Part shown: positions 25,546 through 39,381 of the stretch, piece after piece | Numbering within the stretch: the first letter of the stretch is position 1 | How the letters are laid out: every line of letters begins with the position of its first letter | Assembly: GCA_964035545.1 (NCBI GenBank) | Contig: OZ037771.1 | Coordinates: 7,420,690-7,484,689 of the forward strand | Length of the DNA: 64,000 bases | Direction of reading: 5' to 3' | Source of the DNA: Bugula neritina | Taxonomy: Eukaryota; Bryozoa; Gymnolaemata; Cheilostomatida; Bugulidae | Notes under the pieces: model-generated | Seen by the model: the letters and a program-made list of their open reading frames with translations, nothing else | Databases searched by the model: none | What the model was told of the DNA's origin: nothing | Program-made: the position numbers and the translations under genes

Positions 25546-28500
25546 AACCAACTGCAATTAATTTGAATACAGCAGATACAACCCAGCAGTGAAAACGGCT
25601 GTTATTAGTTTATTAACCTTTCTTAGAACTTATAATGGTAATGCTGCCTGCTAATTACTTAATAAATTGTCTGTAAGCAATAACTTCAGCAGCAGGCTTT
25701 TAGATTCCAGAGAAATATTTCAGCCAAGCAAGGTAATTCTACTATTTACCTATTAGATGAAGCCTTCACTAACATAACAATATCAAATAAAAAATTAAAA
25801 TAAACAGAATAATATTAATTGAAAAAAAAAACAGGCATATTGTAGATTTATAACTACAAGTTGAAACGAAAAGTTAGGACATTTACTCTCACAAAGATAG
25901 AATTTCATTTAGTAATTGGATATCTCCAAGATAACCTCTACTAAAATATTTCCCATAGCTGATGCGCAGCTTTGATATATAATACAGTCTTTGGTCATGT
26001 GCTGGAGATATTATCCATCTACACGCAGCCTAACAACATACTCTTTAAAATAGAAGGATTGCTAGGCAGTTAGCACTGTGTTATTAGTGGTTGCCACCCA
26101 ACAGATACGATCTGTGAAGAATTTCTACAGTAGCCTGGAGAACTTCATTGAATAGTTTAGAAAGCCTATACACCTGGCGTGGGTGTTGAACAAGTGAATC
26201 AACAGAATGGAGAACCCCCCAACCCTTCTCTCTTATATTTACTCTACCAGTCCCACCAAGGGTACCATAAGAAACTCTGTGATAGACTGCAAAGCAGACC
26301 CTAATTCTTCAATAAGATGTGCTCATGTTGTGTATAATTGTAAGGGCAGCTGGCTTACCTATCACTCATATTCTGTCCTTACAAACTACATTGAAAGCCC
26401 ATTTAAATATTTAAAACGATAGAAATACTGACATGTTATATCATATCCATAGTGGAAAAACACCCTTATATCCATGATAGATATACATGCCGGAGAAGCC
26501 TCACTGATTTGCAAAGGAAATACATTAATCATGGATCACCAACTCTTTTAAAAGAAACTGAATTCCTTGTAATCATAATTATAACAAATATATAATGTTA
26601 GACTCTATAAGGTCAATAAAAGACAAATGATAACACTAGTATAAATATGAAACAGTTTGGTATAAGTAAGAATCCTGGAGAAAACTAGTAAAAGAGGCAA
26701 AACCAGGACAGGCTGAAGATAGATACCGTAAGAGAGGCGAAATAGGGATAGGGCTGAAGTTTTATCCAAGTGCAGTTGAGATCACCTTAGCTAAAGAAGT
26801 AGCACACAGTACACAGACAAGTATTGCACTTTACGTCATCCTCCCACTCAGCTGTAGTAGTCTGTCACCTGGAACTGGAACTGCACCCTTAAAAGCCATA
26901 ATCCCGAAAGTACACCGGTTTGTTATGTTATAATTGAAACCTCTAGATTAACATAAACGAAAACCCAGCATTTGGAAGTTTTGAGTGAGAAATGGTATCT
27001 CTATGGTAACCCAATATTGCCCCAAGTTTAAGCACAATTGTACCCTGCCAGTTTCCCTGTAGCAAGCATTCCATTATACTTCACAGTTTAACAGACAGCT
27101 CAACATGATGGTGAAATAGAAATTAGCTAGATATTGTTTTGTGTGCCCTATGACTTGACTGTTAATAATATCATAAATAGAAAAATATAAGTTGAAGGAG
27201 CTGCAACTTAACATGACTTATAAGACTAGAATCCCCATTTAAAATTAAAACAAATGATTTTTCCAGTTTCAGTCTAATCCACTGAATAGAATTCTAATTA
27301 CTTGGTATAATCCTATAAATGATTCTGAAGTGCACCGCACCACATCAGTAAACCTATAATAATATAATTGCGTATAATAAACTTGGAGGTTACTCTATTA
27401 ATTATGACTTGGTTATATTAGATTATATATCTAACTACAGGACATAAAACACTTTATTGTTAAAGAAATAACTTCAAACTTTGCCAGGACTAACTATTTT
27501 AAGTAGACAGCTAACTAATTAATCATTGCTATGGAAGCCAGGTGGGGCTTCATAAATCCTCAACTGCAAATAAATAGTTTCACTCAACGATGTCTACAAG
27601 ATATGCAGCTAGAGTTATAGAAAGTTTTCTGTGTGTGACAGTCTGGAATGCCTCATCAACTTGTATCAAACAATATTTCAGTGACAACCAATTAGAGCTG
27701 TGAACAACCACACTACACGCATGCTATGTATATAATGTATAGTATATACTGTAATATAAGCATAGGGTTGTAGGGTTATTACACAACACGCAGCTAGGGT
27801 ATTATATTACTAGCGTTACTTTCTATAGAATTATTATATTTCAGTATAGGCATACAATAGGCTCCCAGTAACTAATGACCACTACACTAACAATGAAACA
27901 TAATTGTTAATGTGAGTCACTGATCTCATGCATCTTACAAGATGATTAAGATGGAGAGAAAGATACAAGGCAAATTTGCTGCCTTTTCCTGCTGCCCTTT
28001 TCTGTTACTAGTAATGCAGCACATCTAACTTTTTTAATAAAGTAGTTGTCTAGGTTTCATTCACAGTGGATGCCCTCAAACCCTACACCCCTAGCCCCTA
28101 ACACAGGCAAATAACTGCAAATGCTACTGAATATAACTAAACTTGGTAAGGTGAGATTTATGAGTTGAAAAAGCGTTACTTTGACAAAAAACAACTGAAG
28201 AAATCTCAGGCTTTTATAAAAAAATATTAGCATGTAGCAATGTAGCGTATTTATATGTTTGTTGTTACTAAATTTACAATTCCTATATCATTGTGGAATA
28301 TATGCCCAGAAGGCTTGCCAAATGCAATCTTAATCGGATCAGTAAGTTTTAAACTTCTAAAAATATCTTAACTGCGCCCAGGTGACAGAAGATGTTCAGA
28401 TATTATGTTAAATCATGCTGTTTGAACGCTGCACTAACAAAAACCTCCTGTTTAATTTTTCCGTTTGGAAATTATCGGACATAGTGATTGTAAAATAACA

Positions 28501-31379
28501 ATAGTAATATATTAGGTTTACTTCAATTTAAAAATAATAAAGGTAATATTAATAATAATAATACTATTCTTATTATGATTGCATCGGTGTTGATATTGCT
28601 ACTACTACTACTAGTAATAGTAGTACTACTACCAGTACCAGTAGTAGTAATAATCATAAATAAATATTATGATTATCACATATAATCACAAATACAAATA
28701 TAAATATTATTATAATTATTATCATTATGACTAATAGTAAATGTAATACTCTAATAGTAGTAGTAATATTAATGCTGTAAGCATAAGCACAACTCTGAGT
28801 ATTACTAGTAGTAGTACTAATACTATTAGTATTACTAATACTAATACTAATAGTAATACTAATACTAATAGTAGTACAAGTATTAGTAGTATAAAAGTAG
28901 TATTACTATTACCAGTAATAATATTGCTATTAAACCATTAGTATTAGTATAAGTATTACTATTAGTATTAGTAATGGTTATACTAATACTAATAATAATA
29001 TTAATAATAATAGTATTACATTTACATTAACTTTAACTTTAAGTTTAGGCTTACAGCTTAAGTCTTAACTATTAGTATTACTAATATTATTATTATAATT
29101 ATTAGTATTACTATTACTATTAGTATTTGTATTAGTATTACTACTAGTTGTAGTTGTTATATTACTATTAGTGCTAGACATAATAACAAATTAAATATCA
29201 ACATAAATACCTAGTTCAAAGTCAGAATGAAACTGAAAGTCAAAGTAAAAATCAAAATGCAGATTCACATTCACATTGAGTGATTGACATTGTCATACTC
29301 ATACTCATAGTCATTGTGATCAAGATTTGTTGTTTGATTATTTACCAGGTTTTTCTACAGCAAGTTTATGGGCTGAATGTTAAAAATGGTAAGAGACTGA
29401 ACGTGTAACCAACGTCGACTTACACTCAGGTTAAAGATGATCTTGTTTACTCCATTAACTTCTACAAGAAACTTGAAAGTAAATCGTAGGATGCAACTGT
29501 AGTTATTGAATTACTAACGGAAATGCCTTTTAAGGAATAACGCAAAATAAAGGTTTTAAGGTTATGACAATATTTCGGGTGGAATCTCATAACACGACGA
29601 GTTCCTGTTCACTGAAAGAATACGAGCTATTTGTGAGAGCCGACAACTTACAATTCCAGTTGCAAACCAAAGCAATAGCAATAGTATTTAGCGCCATGAA
29701 ACCATTAAAGTATTACCTAATCAGTTTTAAAAATGGAACATTTATTTTTATCACATTAAAGTGTTCAATGTGGCACATAATTACTTTGTAGAATAAGCAA
29801 TTGGCAGCAGCTCTATAAGTTTTTATAAAGCTGAATCACTGTTGGAATTTTAGATATAGAAGAGACTAGAATTTAAAAAAGATAATTCAAATGGGAAAAC
29901 TATAGCTAACTTTTAGCTGTAGTCTATTGCTTTGGCTTAAATTTTTTTTTCTCGCAGAATCAGCCTTTTATATTTTTAAAACAAGCTATCAAAAATATTG
30001 AAAATGTTATACAATCAACCTTTGACTATACAATTATGTACTATCAATTATATCTATAATATCATGAAAAGCAGCTATGTGTCTTTAGCATTTCTGATTT
30101 TTCCACAGCACCTTAAATAATTTCAATCTTATAATGAGATATGACAGCCATGGCTTCTAAGGATCATGCTTTATCAAATTATTTTATAGTTGCTTTTCAT
30201 AGTAGGTATAGAGAATGTTGACAAAAATATCAATTATTTTAACACAAAGTTAACAACAGCCTAGTTACTAGTTATTTCACAGCCTGTAGAACTTGTGGTT
30301 ATCTTGATTTCCTTGAAAGAAACTTTTTTAGTACTGGCATTTATTTAGAATAAATACAGTCAAACTTTTTAACCCGTTAAATAACACCATCATTATTATG
30401 GTGCTACAGATCATTAGGTCAGAGTTATCATCTCACTTTTTTATACATGAAAGAATAACCCTTGATGTATTGAGTTGGTCACTGTTAAACGCTATGAAAT
30501 ACTCAAAAATTGATAAAATGCTAGCACTTATCATGAATACTAATAAACATTTAAAATTTATGCTACAGGGTAATCCAAGAACTTCGAAATTTAATAAAAT
30601 GCACTCGGAGCACCAACATATTGGAATTATCTGCTATAAAATGCTGTTGACATGCTTATAACAAGATAAACTTGTTTACTGGCCCCTCCAACGTGTTGAT
30701 TGGTTGTTGTAAAACTTATTGTCATTGAACAAATATCTGCACGTGATCAAACCCGTGCACGATAGCAAACATTGCTACAACAAATTACATCTTTCATTTA
30801 CAACGCAAATCTAAGTTAAACTTTCAGCAGTAGCCACCTCCACTGGTTTGAAGAAATGCAACATCTTAACAGCGTGTGATTAGAATTTTTGAGGTTAAAA
30901 GTTAAAAGATATCATACTTAAACAAGGGACATATCTTCACAGATGTATTACTATTTGTAATGTAAGAATAAGATCGTCAACTCTCAAGTCGAAGACCAAG
31001 TCTAAACACTAATACTAATAGTTATAGTAATAGTAATATTAGTAAGTAAACTGTCAGTAGTACTACGTCTACTACCACTACTAGTTATCGTGGTAGTGAA
31101 AGTAAGTATATTGGTACTCATACACTGTTACCTTTATGATACAGTGATACTCATTTACATTGATTTAAATAGCGATACTCCGAGACTCAAGCCCGAAGTC
31201 AGTTTGAGTTTCAGTTTCAGACTTGCTCTCAATCTTAATCAACGATTGGAAGTTTTACGTTGAGTTGCAAGTTAAACTACAACTTACAACATTAACCAAT
31301 ACTGACGCCTTAAGTTCAAGTTTAGTAGTAATAATTTGAGTAAAAACTGAAAAGTGAACAGTAACACTAACAGTACGAC
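25546..31379. other. Large intergenic region between divergent genes
   Basis: About 6 kb with no supported exon. The MARVEL-like gene runs leftward and the PAR-bZIP gene rightward, so this is the shared upstream region of both. ORFs at 26207-26422, 29564-29791 and 30398-30661 (71-87 codons) have no motifs or in-phase splice partners. A simple-repeat block is at 28500-29180, with another small one near 31010-31100. Confidence 0.5.
28500..29180. repeat. Compound TAGTA/TAATAC trinucleotide-type repeat block
   Basis: Nearly 700 bp of interspersed ACTAATACTA, TAGTATTAC, ACTACTACTAG and AATAATAAT words running in both orientations. It resembles the blocks at 4900-5185 and 31010-31100. Confidence 0.75.
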
Positions 31380-31452
31380 AAAAAGTTAAATACTTGAAGG
31401 ATATCGATTGCAGAGCTTTAATCAAAAACGAAAGGCAATAGTTGCTGTCAAG
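31380..31452 (+). other. Possible 5' untranslated exon of the PAR-bZIP gene
   Basis: A strong donor, CAAG|GTGAGTAC, follows 31452. The coding exon at 32365 is preceded by an acceptor-like stretch (TTAATATATAATAG, ending about 32343) with no in-frame ATG in between, so a non-coding exon ending at 31452 would complete the transcript. The left limit is arbitrary. Confidence 0.3.
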
Positions 31453-32364
31453 GTGAGTACTAATATTTGTTGCTTTGCTATTTTATACCTGTTAAAAAGT
31501 TGTTCTAATATTGTAATAATATTAAATCAATTGTTGGAAAATTAGGGTTAGTTCTGATTTTAAATAATACTAATGCAGTAATTGTAAACTCAGTAAGTGT
31601 GTTACTTATTCAATTTCATACTGATGGTGATATACTGATATTATGCTACGAGTGTGACTATTTGCCATTTATCATTACGGTGACATCATGGGTAAACATC
31701 TCTCTGCCTTTAAGAGATAGATTTTGATTTTAACCTGATTTAACTTTCGATTGAATTTGAAGTGTTACCCATTCACTGAATCTGATACTTAAAAAGAGAT
31801 GAATTAGATGTTTGCAATCTAAGTAGATTTTTCAAAATTAGTAGTAGTTTTGAATGTTAGACTTCTTAGCTATAATTTTTTTACTTCAGCATCTGAAGGA
31901 AATGTTTTTGATTTGAAACCTGCTACATTAAACACCTAAATGAAAGACTACCGATTCCAATTTAAATTGTGCATTTAAATGTATAGCTTTTGAATGAGCT
32001 GCATTTAAAAATCTCATTTGCCCCAAGTCCCTATCCTATTCCTTCCTGATAGGTTTTTTTCATTTTGAAATTGGTTAAAAATATTAGATCAATTCATTGA
32101 CAACTTGCTACTTTATAAGTATTGCAATTCTGGAACCTTGTTACTATTGTAAGTATAAGATAAAATGTGTGAGATGTTAGGGCTAAATTTCAAATTGCAA
32201 CTGGAGAGGAATTTAATATAGTAATATATTAATTTAGATAATGAACTATAGTAACAAGTATTAGATTACGCTGTGAGCCCATAGCTGATAGTGACACTTT
32301 TGTAAAAACATTTATTTTTATTACTTACTTTTAATATATAATAGTTTATAAAGAAGTTGAAGAG

Positions 32365-35300
32365 ATGTCTGAATACAGACTGAGAGCTTTGCTAGAAGAT
32401 CGTGGTTTTGTTTCTCAGCTGAGAAGTTCGGAGAGCTACAACAATCAGCACTTTCTCAACAGCAATAACAACAACTCTGTCAATGCTGCCTTTAACGCTC
32501 CAAAAGGTGAAGGCAGCAGCAGCTATCAACTAGACTCCAGCTGTCAGTACTCATCCATCAAGCAAAGCTATGTGTATGGAACAGAGGCTGGGCTTTACGG
32601 CAACGACAAAGTTGCTGATAACAAAACCTTCAGCCCCGAACCTCCCCAACAGCTTCAAGTGGAGACCAAAATCCGTATGTATTATCAACTATTTAGGCAC
32701 TGCTGATATCTCTTATGTTTCAAAGGCTAAGAGCAGTAGTGTGGTAGATTTTAGAAATAGCCTGTGGACTAGTATTTTTTTAGAATACGTAGGTAATACT
32801 GGTTCCATTTCATCCGCTTTGGTTTCTAAGAATAACTCCCATCTGCTGAAAAATTATGTTTTGTCAAGTTTTAGTCCAGTGAGAGCTGGCACAGCCAGTA
32901 AGTTGAAAGTGCAACTAGTATGTTTGTATTCAGCTACTACTGTCTGGCTACTCAATGCCTCCATTATGTATGTTCAACTTATTTATTTTTTGTAAAGAAT
33001 TCTTCTGCAGGCTTTGTTAATTATTGTTTGGAATATGCATTTATAATGCAGCAATTTTGGTCCTGAAGTAAATCAACCATCACACTGACAGGCGGCCTTC
33101 TAGTGTTGCAACCAACTATTAGCCCGCCCTGCATGTATTCTACTATAGTTAGTTTGTCACCAGTTCTTTTATTCTTTAAACTTATGACTTTGTAAAAATT
33201 TCATCTAGCTGTTACAGCAAGGCAGGTGGTTTTTCAAGCTGCTGGTTGTAATAAAATGTACAAATTAAGGGCGAAATTAGTTTTAAATACAGTTGAGGGA
33301 AATATAAAGCAAAATTTGCTTAGTATTACTGCTATCAAAAGTTTCAGGGATCTGCTATTGAACCCTTTTACTATTGGAGATAATCACCCAGATTTCAGCA
33401 CACCAAAGATGTTTCTCCATCTTTTAATTCTGACTATGTGAGAGTCTTGCATTGTTCAATGTTTACCAAATTTATGCACAAGGAAAGTATGAAGATTTAT
33501 TCTGTAGGCGCTGAGAATGGATTTGGCAACGAAATTGGCTACTCAACTGTGCAGCAGAGCAACGCGGTGCTCCACGACAACATCTGGGATAACTGGGAGT
33601 GCATGGACTTGGACGAGTTCCTAGATGAGACTGGGCTAGCTGCCGACTTCAATGAAGTGATAACCAAGCCGGCACCCGCTGTTTCGTCATCTCCTGTGCT
33701 CAGTTCTCGGGCTAGCCCTAACCTTCATATGGTGAGTAACTAGTCCAGTTACCAGTTCATTTGGTTGATTAGTTTGAGTGTTTCTTGTTGGACTAACCTT
33801 TAATATCAGCCATATTTTTATCTTGAATATAACTGAAAGATATTATCTTGGTATCACTAATCTTCTTAGAAAAACTAGTAGAAATAATAAACGAAATAGA
33901 GGGGTGTGTGCAACTTGAGTAGATAAGAGTATTAATAGTAAAGCTGAAATAATTTCTCCTATAATATTGCAAAAGTAGGTTTCATGTCTAGTTTTAGTTG
34001 ATTTTTCTGATAAAACAACCACATTTTGTCTAAAAATTTACTGAAAAATGGGATATACCGACCACTCTGTATTATGGGTTATATGTATTGTGTGGTTAGA
34101 CTTAGATCAAACTATGTGTTGAAAACTTTTCATTTTTCAAGGGTTTGTGCAAATAATTCTTACTTTATTGCAGCACAAAATTATCTCGAAACTGTAAATT
34201 ATCAATATCGCCTGTGAAAATAAAAAAAGTGGCTGTTGAAATTTTCTATTTGATATAATTATCTAAATTCGTTTTGACCAGCTAGTAAATTTTAGCACCT
34301 AAGTTGAGTTTTATTTTGATTTAATAAGATATTCCATTCTGGATAATGTGGGACTCAGTTATTTTTAATCGCCTTAACTATGCCAACATGATGAAGTATA
34401 TGGGTTTTATGTTATTAATGGCTTTCATTACGCACAACATAGTATCCAGGTTCCAAGGAAGTTGATGCAAACCTGCCATAAATATTATTACTAAACAACC
34501 ACCACCTTTCCAATAGTGGCAACATTAGATCCTAAATTTAAACCAACAATTGATTTTTTTCAGCGTCACTAAGTGTGCCTCTTACTCAGTTCCATTTTGG
34601 AGCAGCTCGCCATGAACTCTTGCGCCAAATACTCTTGCGTCAATTTTAAAATAAGCATATTTTTGATGGACAACACCTGTAAGATTTATATCAGGTTGAC
34701 TCATTGTTGATTGAAGTTAACCTCTGAAATATCTCAGTCTCCAGTAGAGCAGTGCCGGGTTGAGTGAGGAGTGCCAACTTGGCTCATGTAAATCTGTTGT
34801 TTAATGTAGTAGTCATTACACATCTGAGTAAGCCTTCCTCTATTACTCTAGTCGCCAACTGGCGCACCCATCATTGAGTGTATATTTTACCTCGAAATCC
34901 AAAATTATCATTTTTGCAGCCAAATTTCTAAAAAAACAACATGGGTATCTTTAGACATCAGAATGAAATATGTTTGATGTAAGGTTTCGGTGTTTTCCAT
35001 TTAGTGCCAATGCTCTGGTCACAAAGAATACCATAAACTCCACATTTGGTTGCTAGCTACGGGTTATCACTGTATTGGATGCTCATTGAATTTGTGGTTA
35101 CAGTTTGCATAAACTTATGGTTGAGGTTTCATTGATGCAACTATTTCCAAACATTGAATGAAAAATCTAATAATGCCTAAACTTAGAGACCTGTTGTAGT
35201 ATTTCTACTCCTTCCTGTTTCTTTACAGTCTCCCCAGCACCTGACTGGCAGTCTGAACTCTTCTCCAGCCAGTGCGTTGATGTCCCCAATACAAGCTGTG

Positions 35301-37975
35301 CAGTCACCTATCAGCTTTGGCGTACCATCTCCTCTGGCGTCTTTAGGGAGGGCAGTCAACCCCCTCACCTACGCCTCTCCCAGCGAGACCTCTGGCGCTA
35401 CTTCCCCTGGCAGGACATTCTCTGTAAGAACTTCTCCTGGGAGAGCGTCTCCTGCTAGTTCCCACTGCGGCAGCGATACCTATGGTGGCAGCGATACCTA
35501 TGGCGGCAGCGATACCTATGGCGACAGCATTAGTGCAGCTGAAGATAACAAGACAGGTGAGTTATGTAGTGAGGAAGAATGGTAACAGTTTATAGCTATA
35601 TACTACCTGGCAAAAGGTCTTGAAAACCACTGCTTCTGTTGCTGGTTCAATCACCAGGAAAACCAACAGAATTCAGTTTATGCATTACTAGCTCTGATGT
35701 TTGTAAGCCAGAAGTGATTGATGGTTGGTTAATAGAATGAGTTACTGTTGAAAAAATGGGTTAATCCAGCCGCAATGGCAGGCAAGCTCAGGCACAGCCT
35801 CTATTTTGCAAATAATTGTTTCAACTCATACCTAAGTGCTACATTTTGTTGAGTTGGGGGCTCACCTGCTCTGTGTATGTACTAGGACTAGCTCTGTGTA
35901 TACTACTAGGACTAACTCTGTGTATGTACTAGGACTAGCTCTGTGTATACTACTAGGACTAACTCTGTGTATAGTACTAGGACTAGCTCTGTGTATAGTA
36001 CTAGAACTAACTCTGTGTATGTACTAGGACTAGCTCTGTTCATGATTGTCTCTCTATTGTGCTTTGCTAACCTTAAAACCTTTGACAACACTTATTGTGA
36101 TAATTTCTAACCCTTGACCTTATAAAAAACTGTCATTTTATATTTGTAATATTATAGTGAATATGTTGAACTTGCTGTGCTTTTCATGTCAACTAACCAT
36201 TTTGGGGGTTTCTTGGTGGTACCAGCATCATACTATTGAGTGCTTTAAGTTTAGCGGGCTATGATTACTCAATAAAGGCCTCTGCAGTTGCTAGAGTAAT
36301 ATTGTCATAAGTCATTCTTGGTTTTGTAGAATGTGCCTCAGCGCCTAGCGCTCCCCGTATGGTGAAGAAAAGGAAGTATTCGGAGGATGGCGAAGGATTG
36401 ACTGAAACCTCTGTCCTGGTGGTGCCAGGTGAGACACGCTGTGCATGCAGTTCAATCAGTCCCTGAAGTATTGTGTTATGTTAATGAAATGAGAACGTAG
36501 TGCTGCTACGTTCTGTCATCATCGATTGTCATGAGAAGGCCTTGTAGTTGCTGTATTCATGTTATTAATGTGTATACGATGGTGCAGTTGTTAAAGTTCC
36601 AGGTTACTATGCCCGTAGGAAGTGTTGGACATACCGTTCCATCACATTTGTCAAATAAGTGTCTAAGTTTCCCCATGGCAGTTGATGTGTTTATCTTCCA
36701 ACACGCAAGTGTTATTCGTTGCTCTTCAGCGCTGGCTATTATAGCGTTATTTCAACACTTCCTTTATCCGTGTATTTCTTCTCTTCTCAAGGTCAGGAAG
36801 GGTTTGATCCTGCAGCCGCTAAGTTTGCTCCCGAAGATCTCCAACCTCAGCCAATTATCAAGAAGTCTAAAAAGGTTGGTTTTTGCTTGTCAGACTTTCC
36901 AGACTGCGTAATGCCAGTCTCACAACTACTCCAATTTGTCACTTTTACAACAAAAGTCTCAACTTTAGAAGTCTTTGGCCTCCTATAAAGTCTGGCACTT
37001 TGCTCTAATGTCTAGACTTGAGAGTTTTCTTATAATTTGTTTCAAGCTGCATTTTGTAATCAGAAAATATCCTTTTCTGCCAATACAACTTTTTGGAGGG
37101 GGGGGGGGGCTCACCCAATAGACTAAGCTTGGTCTGTTGTTGCAGAACGTGGGCTATGTTCTCACTTCAGTTTACCACTTAACAGCTTCACCTCACCTTT
37201 GGCTATAATTTTTACACCTTGACTGTCTGTTGCAGTAAATTGAGGCTTATTTGGTCTGCTCTGCTGCTAAAATATACTATTGTTATGGTCACTCACTATC
37301 TGTTTATACATACTTGTACTACCAAGTTATAAATATTCCTCGAATGTTTATATACAGTGTGAGTTGGTCAGTTAGACTGTTGATATAAATTGTCATTGTA
37401 ATGCCCTGCAGCACAAATACTCGTGTTATTCAACATGTTGCAAATGGCGGTACCTTATCACTAGCCATTCCTTTTAGTTGACTGATAAGGCGAAACCTGT
37501 CATATCACGTGCACATTCCATGTAGCACGTTATGTACCAAGCCGATAAAACTAGCTGGTGCATTGCTTATCATTGTCAACTAGCTAACCGACCCATAATG
37601 TGATCCTTTGTTTGTCGTAAACCACTCAGTTGATCGTGTTCATCCAACCGTTAGTAGCATAAACGTTACGCCTGTTTAGAATGTTGGCCAAGTTAGCGAA
37701 TACTTCATTGTAATTGATCAATGGCTGTGATGTTTTAGCAATTTGTTCTGGACGAGAACAAAGATGAAAAGTATTGGAAGAGAAGAAATAAAAATAATGT
37801 GGCTGCCAAAAGGTCGAGGGAGGCTAGAAGAGCGAAAGAGAATCAGATAATTTTGAGGGCTAGTTTTCTGGAGAATGAAGTGGTGAGGTTGACGCAGCTC
37901 TCCGAAGACAAGGACGGTGAAATTCAAAGACTCACTGCACTCGTGAAGCAGTTGCAGAAAGAGCGCAACACTTGA
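32365..37975 (+). CDS. PAR-bZIP transcription factor (TEF/HLF/DBP/Pdp1 family), 426 residues
   Basis: Six exons: 32365-32674, 33508-33731, 35229-35556, 36330-36428, 36792-36874, 37739-37975 (phases 1,0,1,1,0). The N-terminal half is Ser/Asn/Gln-rich and carries [15 protein letters not shown], the acidic motif typical of PAR-bZIP activation regions. Exon 3 is Ser/Pro-rich with SPGR repeats and three GSDTYG repeats. Exon 5 encodes the proline- and acid-rich PAR segment ([20 protein letters not shown], then PIIKK). Exon 6 encodes the b[18 protein letters not shown], the basic signature NNVAAKRSR (residues 367-375) and a leucine zipper to the end. These factors bind TTACGTAA-type sites as dimers and act in circadian output, metabolism and development. 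This may be the single invertebrate counterpart of the vertebrate trio. A poly(A) signal is at 38590. Confidence 0.93.
34985..35145 (+). repeat. Dispersed GTGGTT repeat, copy B
   Basis: AATTTGTGGTTACAG, then TATGGTTGAGGTTTCATTGA and GAATGAAAAATC, matching copies A (18541) and C (51535) in order and spacing but diverged. It is in intron 2 of the PAR-bZIP gene, ending about 80 bp before exon 3. Confidence 0.5.
35869..36040. repeat. 23-bp tandem repeat, about 7-8 copies
   Basis: Unit CTCTGTGTATACTACTAGGA plus CTA, alternating with a one-base-shorter variant (TGTATGTACTAGGACTAG). Intron 3 of the PAR-bZIP gene. Confidence 0.85.
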
Positions 37976-39381
37976 AAAGGAATTTATTTTGAATTAAGAG
38001 TTCTTATCAACACATGCCATTGTTCTATAATTTTTAGCATCTGCATTTTATAAATTATCAAATTCTTCTGCAGGGCAATGTCAATATTAATATTAATATA
38101 TTATAATACATTCAATAATATTAGTAGGTGGCCATCAGTTAAACTAGAGATACTCACTTTCCTGTGTATAATTAGTTCCGAAATTGACCCATATGTTTAA
38201 AATATTCATTACACTACAATTCACTTGGGCTGCTTCATATTTACTGCCCTGTATTCGGTGTTGTATTGTTGTAAATTACCAATTGTATTGCTGCATTCTA
38301 TATTTTCATAAAAACTCGGTTGTGATGGTGAATTATTCAGTATTTTTATCAAGTTTTATATCATATCCGGTATTTATCTGTCACTTTGGTATGAGAGTAT
38401 GTTTTCTATTTTTATTGTCAGTAGATGTTGTTTTACAAATTGTCCTAATATGTATGGTAATTGTATGAATATGGGCCAGTTATGTCTACTTTACTGCTAC
38501 TGTAGTTAAACTGACTGACATGGTCTGATTTCATCATCATCCGAAAGACAAGAGTTGAGAGTTAAATTTATTTTTCTCAATTAAATATCAATAAATTGTC
38601 ATGCCAAATATGGCACAGCCCAAATATTGTTACAGTCTAATCTTGCTGCACAATGCACTGTGTTTTACTAGGTATGTGACATTTAGTCACACGTATTGCC
38701 AGGTAGGGGGGGGGGTTGATTATAGAAAGTGGTCTCAGTATCGCAACAATTTATAGATTGGGAACAAAAGCTATATTTATATTTTACACAGATACGTCAT
38801 CCAATACAACATAAACTTCATGTAAAAATTGTGGACGGATTTGACAATATAATAGATAGACCCCATGTAAAGTATACTAGAAGTGCAGCTGTATAATTGG
38901 TTTTCAAGCATGACTGCAAGTGAAATGCCAGCAGCCAACTGTGACGGGAGAGAATACGTATATAGCTGATATTTGGCTAAAGTAATAGTGAGAATATAGC
39001 AGATTATAACAGCTTTCAGCAAGTAAACCTGTGATAACACAGCATTTCACTAAAAAGAAACTTGATAGCAAACAGATCAAACTTACTAGTGCAGTTCTAA
39101 AGAGCACTTGGGCTAAGCATGCAACTGTGCCAGTATTTTTGATGTAAAAAGAAGTGAATTTTATGTGCTGAAACTGTAAAACCTGTTCAAATTGGTTCTT
39201 CCGTTTTTTCTAGTGCTAAAATGTTGACAATATTAGTAATTAGTAATCATAAGATTGTCTAAAAAACCCCAACAGTTTCCAACACACCAAAAGTTCTTCA
39301 TAAAATAGAAAAATTAAATAATTATAGGGAGGATATGGGCTAGAAAGACTGTTGGAACTGTAGTTTCAACATCTGGTGCCT
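37976..39381. other. Convergent 3' flanks of the PAR-bZIP and WDR19 genes
   Basis: No coding sequence was found. The PAR-bZIP 3' UTR probably ends after AATAAA at 38590-38595. For WDR19, the nearest canonical minus-strand AATAAA I found is at 38572-38567, about 810 bp past its stop; closer variants may be used. A G-run is at 38706-38715. Confidence 0.5.
38590..38595 (+). terminator. Poly(A) signal of the PAR-bZIP gene
   Basis: AATAAA about 615 bp after the TGA, the first canonical one seen in the 3' flank. Confidence 0.45.

Noticed and set aside
32570-32995. 141-codon frame overlapping PAR-bZIP exon 1
   Set aside because: Reads the exon in the wrong frame and continues into the intron; no independent support.
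36531-36911. 126-codon + frame over PAR-bZIP exon 5
   Set aside because: Out of frame with the PAR segment; the exon 36792-36874 reads correctly in another frame that joins both neighbours in phase.
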